From assembly GCA_036925085.1 (NCBI GenBank), contig JAUPFP010000011.1, positions 372,001 to 436,000 of the forward strand: DNA of 64,000 nucleotides. The letters are read 5' to 3'. Positions 1 through 11,900 of the stretch are shown here, in pieces. The position numbers were made by a program, and so were the translations under genes. The number at the start of each line of letters is the position of its first letter. The stretch's first letter is position 1. The stretch is from Brachycybe producta. Its lineage: Eukaryota; Arthropoda; Diplopoda; Playtdesmida; Andrognathidae. The notes beneath the pieces are model-generated. The model was not told where the DNA came from, made no database searches, and worked only from the letters and a program-made list of their open reading frames with translations.

Positions 1-21
1 TTAATATTACATGTGTTTCAG

Positions 22-2982
22 GTGTTGAGGTTCAATCTGGGCCTAAGTTTGCCAAGGAGCCACCTTCTAAAGTTGAGTTTGTTAACACCAAAGGAGCTCA
101 AGTGGATTGTTCTGCCGCTGGAAATCCTTTGCCCACCGTTAACTGGACACTCATCGATGGAAGCGAAGTTGTCGATGTCCGTGGTTTGCGTAAGGTCACC
201 AAGTCTGGAAGTCTCGTGTTTCGTTCCTTCAGAGCAGAAAATTTTCGTCCCGACGTTCATTCTGCTATTTATCGTTGTGTTGCTTCTAATGTTGCCGGTG
301 TAATTCACAGCCGAGACGTTAATGTTCACGGTGGTAAGTTGCACATTTACTTTTTAGCTGTTTCAGTTTATTTGAATGAATGGTTTAAAAGTCGTTCTTC
401 AGAGTCATGAAGTACTAGTCTACGACTCGTATGCCATCGACGGCAACACCGCCGTTTTCAAATGCCACATTCCGACTGTTCTCAAGGACTTCGTAACAGT
501 CACGGCTTGGATCAAGAATGACAACTTGCTACTTCGTCCATCTTTTGAAGAAGGTGCACTCGAAGAGAAATAAATCTCTAATCATCGTTAGCATTCATTG
601 CTAATTTTGTTTCAGTTTTGAGTGGCAAATTTGCCGTCATGCCATCTGGAGAATTACACATTCGCAATGTAACTGTAGGAGAATCCGGATCAAGATACAA
701 ATGCAAAACAGCCCATAGGTTAACCGGAGAGACTCAGATTAGTTCGGCGGATGGACAACTGTATGTGACTGGTACAACATCATTGATAATTTTTTCATAA
801 ATGTGTGTTTGTATCTTAATTACTGATGTTGTTTTTATGCACTTAAGAATCCCGTGGATTAATTGCGCCAAAAATAATTGAAAGTGATGATTCAGTTTCC
901 GTTGCTGTTGGGGAAACTGTTGTGCTTGCGTGTGCATCACAAGGAAGTCCTTTACCCTCAATTAAGTTAGTTAATTTTTTATAGATTTTGCGATTTCTTT
1001 GTATGCACTATAATTTTAATTTAAAAAAACCTTTTAACAAAATTTTGTTTGTACATCAAAATTAATTTTACACACCTTACGTTACAAAAACCCCATGCAA
1101 ATGAAAGTGAACAATAAATATACAATTCTAGTTAATTTGTGTTTTAGAAGCAGCATTATGGCTGAAGATTTTTCTGATTTGAATTGAAAGTTTTTTAGAA
1201 ATGAGAAGCAGGGTTGATTGATTTAAATCGCGATTTAAATCATTGGATTTCTTCATTAAAATCAACCTGATTTAAATGAAACAATTGACAACACCATAAA
1301 AATCCAGTCATTTAATTATAATAATGTGCTAGACAGACGAATAAACCTATTGAACACTTTGTCATGCATGGAATTTCAGTTAATAAAAGAGCAATTTTAT
1401 GAAATTTAAATAAATAAATAAAAAAAACTGATTCAAATATAAACTAAATAAATCCGATTTTCTTGAATTTTCTAAAAACAAAATTATGATTATTATCCAC
1501 CCTGATTAAAAGAGTGAATGAATCACTTTATGGGATTTTCACGTTGACAACTTCGAAAATAATATTTTAATGACAATTTTAACTTGTTCCAAAATTTGGA
1601 AGAAAATAATAATTGGAAAACATACATAAACTGAAAATTTGATTTTAAAAAACATGCCATGGAGTCTTTATTTAGTCTGAAAATTTTTTGTAGGTGGTAC
1701 AAAAGGGATTCTAATAATGAAATGATTGAAGTGATTTTTGATGATCGGATTGTGAAGACTGAAAGTGCGATAGTCATCAAAAGCAGCGTTACTTCAGACA
1801 AAGGAATTTACACGTGTGAAGCGATGAGTGATTTGGGAAAAGAAGTCTTAGAAATGATCTTGATTGTTACCGGTAAATATTGTTTTTTTTATGTCAGTAG
1901 TTGTTAGTTTTATGTTAGATTACTGTATGTAATTAGTCTCGATGTTTGCAAAAATAGAACCATTGTCAGTGAATATTGCACCTTCCGTTCGGAGCTCTAA
2001 ACTCAACGAGAGAGTTATTTTCGAATGCACCACATCTGGGAAGATATCTTCTTTAAGTTGGTTTCACAATGGAGTTCCAATGCAGGATATTTCTAGCAAT
2101 CGTCTTGTTGTTGAAAGTGTTACGATGTCTGATCGTGGCATGTATCAATGTTTTGTTAAGAACGAATCTGGTTATATGATGCAGTCCTCTTCCGAACTCA
2201 TGCTTTCAGGTTAGATATCAGCAGCGTCTGCGTTTCTTATTATTCGTTGAATTGTTTATCTGTCATTGCTTGTTTTAGAAATTTCTCCCCAATTTCTTGA
2301 GGTGTTCGACGAGATTGCTGTTCAACCGGGCAATTCGGTTACTCTCAAGTGTGCAGCAACTGGAATTCCACTTCCAACTATTTTGTGGACAATCGATAGG
2401 ATGCCCCTGAATAATACCTCTGGGGTTCGCATTACAGCAACTGTAGATCGTGATGGAAAAGCAACTAGCACTTTAAAATTGACGTCGACCGTTGTGGAAG
2501 ACGGTGGTGTCTACAGTTGCATTGCTTCTAGTCTATCTGGTCGTTTATTCCATTCTGCCCGAGTCAACATTTATGGTAAATTATGCTATTTGGGGGCATT
2601 AATAAGTTTGTTTACTAAATTCATAGTTTCTATTTAGGTCCTTTGGGAGTTCGTGTAGTTCCTGATGTTTTTACAGTTTCTGGTCAAAGTTTGCTATTGA
2701 ACTGTCCAATTTATGGCTATCCATTTACAAATGTTGTTTGGGAAAAAGGTATATTTGTGTGTGGCTGGGGGGTTTACTTGTTTATATATTACCATATATA
2801 TGTATGTATAATGTTTACAGACAACAGGCAGTTACGTTTAAGCCGAGTACTTAAATATTTTCTAAATGGAACTTTGATTGCTGATGATATTGATAGAAAA
2901 ACTGATTCTGGAACATACAAATGTATAGCTAGAGGTGAAAAAGGACAGGAGGTGGAGGCCAAAGTGAATCTTATCATAATGG
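22..2982 (+). CDS. Dscam: Gene A exons for Ig1-Ig6
   Basis: Exons are 22-333 (Ig1), 392-553 and 616-771 (Ig2), 848-965 and 1694-1872 (Ig3), 1958-2209 (Ig4), 2279-2575 (Ig5), 2638-2748 and 2821-2982 (Ig6). Each domain shows the B-strand Cys, the core Trp and the Y-x-C of strand F, for example YRCVASN in Ig1 and YTCEAMS in Ig3. The split exons for Ig2 and Ig3 sit where Drosophila Dscam1 has its variable exons 4 and 6; here each is single. Junctions are phase 1 except Ig3 (phase 2). The donor after 553 (gtgcac) is weak. The 728-nt intron inside Ig3 carries a hAT-type element at 1209-1504. Confidence 0.9.
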
Positions 2983-5900
2983 GTAATATTTACAAACCTC
3001 TTTTTAAAAAAAACATTTTATAAAATCACAAAGAATTGATTTGTGGTTATGTTTGAGTGTGACATAGTTCCCACCAATATGGAAATTCTAGAAACCGTGG
3101 AATTCTCAGAAAATATGTGAAATTTATATATCACGATATTTTTGATTTTTCCTTTTCTCGCCAGAGTATTAAATATATTTTTTTTTCAATGTGCAGGCTA
3201 TTGTTAGTCTGAAACATAGTGTAAATTACCCTGAAGAAACGTGGAAAATTGAAAATTGGCATTTGGTGGGAACCCTGTGTTAATTAAATAACTTCTTCGT
3301 AGTTGTACGGGGATTCAATTGGTTCTCATTATTTGATTGATTATAGATTTTGATGAAATCACACTTTATCTGTTAACTTATTAATTTTAAGTTTGCCATT
3401 TCAAGAAGGGGCGGTTCTATTTGTTTGTGTTGGGTAGAAACAAAATTCTTTTATCTCCTATGTCCTAATTAGTTGATCTCTGTGTTTCATAATTCCTATT
3501 TAAAATTTCAAATGTGCCACATACTCAAGCTTACCATATTAAAATCTTTGTATATTTACTATTGGTCCAGTCATCAAAACTCATCATAAATAATGAGAGC
3601 CCATTGAATTGAAAGTAATGAATTTTTTTATGAATAGCTTCATGATAGCATATGTGGTTTTCGATTATTTATTGCAAAAAAGGCAACTACTGTAGGTGTT
3701 TCCAATTGCCTTACAGTTGCTCCCAAAATTGTTCCGTTTGAGTTTCAAGATGAACTTTTACGTGAGGGGATGAGAGCCAGACTACAATGTGTTGTTAGTG
3801 ATGGGGATTTGCCCTTAACTGTCTCCTGGCTCAAGGATGGAATACCCCTCTCGTCATCGCTTGGTGTTTTGGTCCGTGTTTTGGACGAATATTCCAGCAT
3901 TCTAACGATTAACAGCATAACCCCCAACCACAACGGCAAATACACCTGTGTGGCCTCAAATAGAGCTGCCACCGTGACACATACAGCGGAATTGTCCGTC
4001 AACGGTAAACAGTGCTTTATGTCTTGATTTCCTTTTTTCAGTTCCTCCAAAGATCATCCCATTTGCGTTTCTCGATGACCAGTTTTACAAAGGAATGCGA
4101 GCTCATGTCACTTGTGCGATCAGTCAGGGCGATTTGCCAGTCACTTTTAAGTGGCTGAAAGATGACTTTAAGCTAGAATCTTCTGAGTTAGGAGTGTCAA
4201 GTCGCAAATACGACGAGCAAACTGAGTCTCTGAGCATTGATAATGTGAGCTCTCAGCATTCTGGCAACTACACTTGTGTGGTTAGCAACAGGGCGGGGAC
4301 AACAAGTTGGACTGCCGAACTACTTGTACGCGGTAATAATTCCCGCCTTAGTTATTTTGTTTCATTGTTTTGTTACAGTGGGCCCCAAGATAGTCCCCTT
4401 CCAATTTGGCGCCATTCATTATGAAGGGTCTGCAGCCAGAGTGATGTGTGGCTTGCAAGAAGGAGACGCCCCTATCCAGTTCTCATGGCTTCGGGATGGT
4501 GTCCCATTATTCGGTGGCGATTCTACCATCTCGGTCCATGAGGTGGATGGCCTGTCGAGCATTATCTCTTTCGAGAGTCTCACTGCCGATCATGCTGGCA
4601 CCTACACTTGCATCGCCAAGAATATGGCGGGCATCGACCGGCACAACGCCAATTTGACAGTGAATGGTAATTCTAAGTGATCGTATTTGCATGTTCCAGT
4701 AGCACCGAAGATCGTGCCCTTCTCGTTCCAAGGAGAACATGTGTTCGAGGGAGCGCTAGCGCGCCTCACTTGCGTGGTTTACCAGGGTGACCTACCCTTG
4801 ACCATCAACTGGCTTAAAGATCACAAGCCCATTTCCTCATTTTCTCCAATGGGCATACAAGTTCGTAATATTGACACCTACACGAGTATACTGACCATCG
4901 ACCATGTTGGAGTCGAGCACGGTGGCAACTATAGTTGTGTGGCCAAGAACCAGGCAGCTTCTGCAAGCCACACTGCAGTTCTGATCGTTAATGGTAGGGG
5001 CCTCCGCTTGAACCATGTTATCCTCTTGTGTTTCAGTTCCCCCGAAAGTGGTGCCGTTCTCGTTCCAAGACGAGCACTTAGCCGAGGGTCAGCTGGCCAG
5101 AGTGTCTTGCATTGTGAGCCGTGGAGATTTGCCATTGCGACTTGTTTGGGAGAAAGATGGCGTTGATATTTCGCCACAGTCTTTAGGTGTTCAGTTCAAG
5201 TCATTCGATGAACACTCGAGTATTCTGTCTATTAAAAGTGTTACTCCCGAACACAATGGAGTTTACACTTGTGTTGCGAGCAATGGGGCTGGTTCGGCCA
5301 GACACTCAGCCCAGCTGATTGTCAATGGTAATTTTCTTATTGAAGTAAATGGCAGCATTTTGTGTCTTGGCAGTTCCATTGTAAATAATGTTTGGGTGTT
5401 TTTTTATTTATTTTGTGCTCACTTGTTTCCTAATAATGTATATATGAGCTCGTATATTTTATGATGGCATTGCTATGATACACTGCACATTATCCTAATT
5501 ATAAATGTTTATTTTACTGATTATTATACAAGTATACTTTTATTTTTACAAATTTTTAACTTTTGCGTCTGGTTGCTTTTTTAGTTCCACCACAATGGAG
5601 CGTCGAACCCGAAGACATTTCTGTCTTGAAGGGAAGCAGTGCAATGTTACACTGTGGCGTTCGAGGGTTTCCGCAGCCTGAAATTTCTTGGATGAGAGTT
5701 TCTGGTGATTAGTGTAGATTTTAGAAGATTTTACAAAGATAATTACAACTGTTTTTCTTTACATTAATTTTAAAAAGGTACTCTACTAAATCAAAAATAT
5801 ACACCATTGAGCAGTGGCCCTGGTATCAGTTTGTACCCAAATGGAACGCTTTTCATTACGGCCACTGACGATAGTGATGCAGGAGATTATTATTGTGAAG

Positions 5901-8900
5901 CTTCAAATGGTATTGGAAAAGTATTAAGGCGACAAGTTCAGATAAAAATTCAAGGTGTCATTTTCATTACGTTTTTCACACTGTATAAACTGTGACATTT
6001 AGTTTTCTTTTAATTTTTAGCACCTCCTGTTTTTGAGACCGGATTAACAGACCAAACGGTTTCTCTTGGAAAAAATATTCAATTGCAATGTCTTGTTCGT
6101 GGAGATTCTCCACTTAAGATTGAGTGGCACAGAGATAACAAACTCATACAAGGTGGACATTCAAGGTAAAAAAAGTAGGTCTCAAAGAAGTTCTGGTCGA
6201 GATTTTGAAACGAGTTACTTCATTTCAGATTGGAGATAGTTACAACAAATACAACATTGAACTCCGTTTCGGTATTGACGATCAATAAAGTAGCTCGGGA
6301 GGATAGTGCAAATTATAAATGTGTTGCTGAAAACATTTATGGGACAAATCGATCATCTGGAATACTAAAAGTTATTGGTGTGTTCTGTTTGATACAATTT
6401 AAATGTTTTGCTCCATACGAATTTTATTTATGCCAGTTATGCTTTGGGCTTAGCATGACCTGAAGTTTTGAAACTGAAGTTGATGAGTCCTATTATATGC
6501 TATAAAACAGTGACTCCCAAACTTTTGTTGCTCACGGCACAGTATTTTGTTGTTCACGGCAGTGTTTTTTTTTTCTGTAGAAATCACGGCACACCTAGCA
6601 AAAATTATTGCTCTAACTAATGTGACACACCACGCCTTTTAGAAACTATTGGTATAGTACAGTGTTTCCCAAATGGTGCTCCGCCAGAAAATTAAGAAAA
6701 TTAAAAATTTCATGACATAAAAAGTCACAGCCTATTTATCTCTAGACATGTGAATATTACTGAAAACAAGTAAACCGGACATAAACAAGAATTTGCCAAA
6801 AATATTATAATTTTCTTCTTAAAATATGTTGTAATTTGTTTGCGACTTATTAACAAACAGTAAATCTGATACCCTAATTATAAATTTATTAAGAGCGTGT
6901 ATCTATTATTTTTATCGAACAGTATTATGTAAGGTATTATGACAAAATATTATTATGGTTTGTAATGTTTTGAAGATTAAAAACGGGGTTTTAAGAAAAA
7001 TTAAATTTGGAAATAAACTGCTTTAATGCATTAGAAAAGTTTTATTTATTTTCCTTCTTCTAATAGAGTTAAAATTTATTAAAAATGTAAAATAAAATAA
7101 TTTTAGATTTTTAATAAATTTTAACTTTTACACCTTCAATGTAACATCTAAAATTTCGCGGCACACTTAGAAAAACGCATGGCACTCCAGTGTGCCGTGG
7201 CACAACCTTTGTGGAACACTGACTGTATAACAAATTCAGGAAATCGTTATTGTTATATTTTTTTGTAATGTGAAATAGTTGTAAGTGACAATGTATCACT
7301 GCTTAGACGCTTAAACATTATGTTTTTCACTATAAAAAAGAGTTTATACGAAAAGTTGCAAACAAAGTTGTCATAACACTGTTGAAATTATGTTATGTTT
7401 GAGAAACAATAAAAATTTAAATAGATGCCTTTATACTTTAAAGAACCACCAAGCGCGCCTCAAGAGTTGAAGGCAGCTATAATTGAAAGCAGAAAAATTG
7501 AATTGACTTGGAAAGCTTCATATGATGGCAACGTTGCAATTAAGAAGTACATTATCCAGTACAAATTAGAATCTGGTAATTTCAGTGTTTTTAGGAGATC
7601 TTAATGATTTGTATTTAAAAATTATTTTTCTTCTAGATTCGTGGCAGAAAGCAATAATGATGGAGACCGTGAATGGAATACCTACAAATAGCATTGTCAG
7701 CCACCTTCAACCTGCGGCCAATTACATGTTTCGTGTTTTCTCCGAGAATTCGCAAGGACGTAGTTTAGCCAGTCAGAGTATTCATGTTACAACTGATGAT
7801 GATGGTCACGATGACATATAAATTCATTATTAGAGTTTGCGCCTTATTGACACATTTTAAATTATTAGTTCACTTTTGATTGTAGTTCCAACAGGGACAC
7901 CATTAAATGTTCAAGTAGAACCAGTCAACGTTGAGACCTTCAAAGTATTTTGGAAGGTTCGTTTTCACATTCTTTTATCAATATAAATGTTAGCTAAATA
8001 ATTTTTCAATACAAAAGGCACCAGAAGATAAATTATGGAATGGCAAAATTCAAGGCTACTACATCGGTTACAAAGAAACGGACAGCAGTGACCGTTACCT
8101 CTTTAAAACTCTTATGACAGCCGAACCAAAGGCGGATGATCTACACGTACAAATTGGTGGTTTAAAGCAATTTACAAAGTATTCCATTGTGGTCCTGGCA
8201 TACAACAGTAAAGGCAAAGGACCACAAACGGATCCCATTGTGGTTATGACCTCGGAAGGAGGTAAATTGGCTGCTCTGTTGTGCATTTGCTGTGTTGTTT
8301 AACTAATGTGAAAGTTATTAGCCCCCACTTTGGCTCCTTCCGATGTCCACTGCACCACACTGACCTCCCAAAGTATCCATTTGACTTGGACAGCACCACA
8401 TTCGGATTCGATGAATGGAATACTCAGAGGTTACAAAGTGGCTTACAAACCAACGTCCGAATGGTTTGGTGGGTAAGGTGCACCATGTTATTTACTCGTG
8501 GTGTGTTGTCCTTGCAATAAACTTTTATTTCACTCACTCATTTCGAATATTTTTTAATAGATGACTTGCCCGAGAACTTCAACGTTACCTTAACTACTTC
8601 AATTACTCTGGCAAATTTAGAAAAGTTTGCAAACTATAGTGTTCAAGTTCAAGCATCCACTAAAGCCGGTGACGGACCACGAAGCTCTGCTGTTTTTTGC
8701 AGAACACTTGATGATGGTATTATCTGAGGACATTGCTGTTATCTTGGACGCATTTATTCTTTTTTTTCATTTATAGTACCTAGTCCTCCTTTGGATATAA
8801 AAGCTTTAGCAACTTCAGAAAACTCTGTGATTGTATCTTGGAAGTCTCCCGAACACCCAAATGGTGTCCTGAAATCATATACTTTATATTGGAAAGATGC

Positions 8901-11900
8901 AAACCGTGACAATGTAAATTATTGTTTTTTTTTCTCATTGTTGTGGCTATAGATATAAAAATGATTACATTAGGCAGAAAATAGTTTCAAATAAACACGA
9001 GCTTGGCCAACAATTCATAAGCATTATGTTATGTCTCAGCTTTATAAGGATTGCCACAAAATATCAATTTTTTTCATGATGCAAATATTCAGATATTGTG
9101 TAGGTGGTTGTGTTGTTGAATTGTGCAGTACATGAGTGAAACATTATTTGCGAGCAAACAAATAACAGTATTTTTAATGTGACATGTAAAACTGACAAAT
9201 GCACTTTACTGTCTATAGTAATATAATAGTTATGTATTAAATAAGAAATTTGGCTTTTGAATAAATGGGACCAACGCCCCCGGCCATGCCAGTATTGCCC
9301 AGGTGCTCATGTTGTGGTTTTGTTTTTAACTTTCCTCTACCATTAGGATGTGTCAAAAATCAAAGTTACTTCGTCTATGAAGTATCACGAAGTTTCCAGA
9401 TTAGAAAAAGGAAACCAATATGCATTTTGGGTAACTGGATCTACATTGGCCGGTGATGGCCTACCTTCGAAAACGGTGGTGCAAGTTCCGAGTGGTCCTA
9501 AAAGTACCGATTAGCATAAATTTATAAATTGATCTGTTTTAGTAGCAATCTTTTGTATTGATTACGTGCAGTTGCGGCTAAAATTGTATCTTTCGAAGAA
9601 AAGGTCCTTGTAAGTTGGAAATCTGATGTCCAACTTCTTTGTGTGGCAGTGGGGCTGCCACATCCGAGGAGAAGGTGGCAATTTAGGTAATTTTATTAAC
9701 GAGTGTTCGTTTTGCAGTTGCTGGTTACATTTACTTTAAAACTACACTAGGAATGACTTTATTGAAAACACCGAAACGACTGTGTTGTCATCCGATGGAA
9801 CGCTGGCAATGAAAGATGTGAGAGAAGCGAATTCAGGCGATTACACTTGCCTCGTTGAGAATGATGGTGGAGAAGACAGAATAACTTACACCGTTATTGT
9901 TTTATGTAATTAAAAGTTCATTTGCATTAATTAATGAAGGTGTAGTGTAAATAAGAATATTTAATTGTTTCGTAGCTCCTCCATCAGTGGTCGCTTTGGA
10001 GCTTCTGAATGTCGCACCGAACAGCATCGAAGTTCAGTGGAAAGCACCTATAAGTAAAATGTTGAAAATCACAGGTAAATTGAATTTAAACGATACACAT
10101 CATAGAAACGTTGTCAAAATATCGATACTAGTCATAAAAGCGATATAAAGCCCAGTACACGTTACAAACAAACTCATACAAAATTGTCATTATTTATGTT
10201 GTAGAAAGTTCATAAAAACACATATCACACACAGTTTTTTGAGGAGTCTGGGCAAACGCTTTTTGAGAAATAAATATTTTCTATTTTTTATGGGAAACAT
10301 TGCTCCGATTTTAACTTGTTTTCAATAAAAGTGGAAGATTTTTTACTTTTTTTCTCTTCCAACACCACCCATTTCATTTTACAAGTGGGTGTTTTTTTTA
10401 CTTTATTCTGAAAGTGATGTTGTTAGACGATTATTGCTATAGTGAGGACGTAACATAAATCAAACATTCTCGGCAGTTGTGTCGGATAATTTTGAGTTCA
10501 GAATTTGTGCAGGTCATTGATTACGTGTACACTTTGCCGTCTAAATTCCAAGCAATTAATACGTGCTTCATGTTTTTTACTGGCCATTCAACGGAATGCT
10601 GTGTTACTGTAGATAGCTTGAAGTTGAACAACTTCACAATATAAAGGTATTTTTAGGTTACACATTAAAAGTAAAGGAGGAAGATGGTGAATGGAAAGAG
10701 AATCAACTTAATCCTGAAATGAGAAACTACAAGCTAAACAGTTTGAACTGTGGCACTAAGTACGACGTTGCAATCATGGCTAACAACAGGATCGGATTCA
10801 GCGATTTATCTGATGTTTTAAACGTCTTCACAAATGGATCAGGTAATATTGACATGCTCACTGTGAGCAACCGAATTTAATTTTATGCCTAACTGTACTT
10901 TTAGTACCCATGTCACCCAGCAAATCTGATCTAATCGAGGAAACGTCTTCATCTGTTTCTTTGTATCTGAACACGTGGAAAAACAACGGCTGTCCGATTC
11001 ATTACTACGTTGTAGAATACGCTCCCAAGAGTTCGAACGAGTGGACGCTCGTGTCTAGTTCAGTAAAACCGGAACAACGTAGATTGGTGATTCCAAACTT
11101 GAAATCAGGAACATGGTACGGTCTGCGGATGACGGCTCACAATAGTGCGGGGTCGTCAGTAGCCAAGTACCTCTTTGCCACGCTCACAATGTCAGGAGGT
11201 GTACTTAGAAGCATATAACTTTGTAATTGATTTTATTTGGCTTAAGAAAAGTTGCAGTTGACCAGGATGTCAAACTGTGATATACTCACCACATTTTACG
11301 TTTTGTAACTTGCAGCTACGATTTCTCCTGAGCTTCAGGGAGATGCTCCTTTTGACAAGGTCGACAGTCTCATGGCTCAGTTGAATTTTTATCTAATTGT
11401 GCCAATCATTTGCACAGCAGTCATTCTACTTGCCATTCTGGGTGTCGCTTGTATGTGTGTCAAGCTTAAGCAGTCGGACGAAAGACACCGTGCAGGTACG
11501 TATAGATAACTTAACAATCGTTTATGAATTTTAATGTTGCTTGTCAATAAGTGACGCAGAGGTTGTCTGCTGCCGCGTACGAGTTGAGGAGAGGGGACAG
11601 TGTGGAAAGTTTCGACTACATGCAGCGTGAAAGTATGAGCCGTCCTAGCAGTACAGTCAAGCATGGTAAGTTCAGTTATGGAACTTTTTTAACTGTGACA
11701 CTATTACATTGGCTTATTTTTCTACTTTTTGAAGCTCCAGGCGACATTACTCCTTATGCCACATTGCAACTACATCACCAGCATCATGGGCAGATGAGCA
11801 CTTTAGGCCGTCAATGTGTTGGTCAGTTTGTAGACACCTCAATTAATGTTTGTATGGACTCTAATTTTGTCTTGAATTAAACGTAGCTCCTCCTCTGCCT

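Noticed and set aside
18-344. Long minus-strand frames opposite Ig1 (also at 14684, 19067 and 47288) and opposite Ig7 exons
   Set aside because: They mirror conserved coding exons on the + strand and lack own signals, so they are antisense shadows.
4005-4041. Reading the 33-47 nt gaps as ordinary constitutive introns, giving a protein with five Ig7-type domains
   Set aside because: Frame would be kept, but the lengths are below every other intron in these genes and the known Ig7 behaviour in related Dscam genes is alternative use. Kept only as an alternative to test.
8472-8477. gtaagg as the true donor of the FNIII 3 exon
   Set aside because: It would shift frame into a stop right after the next acceptor in gene A; gtgggt 4 nt earlier keeps frame in all genes.
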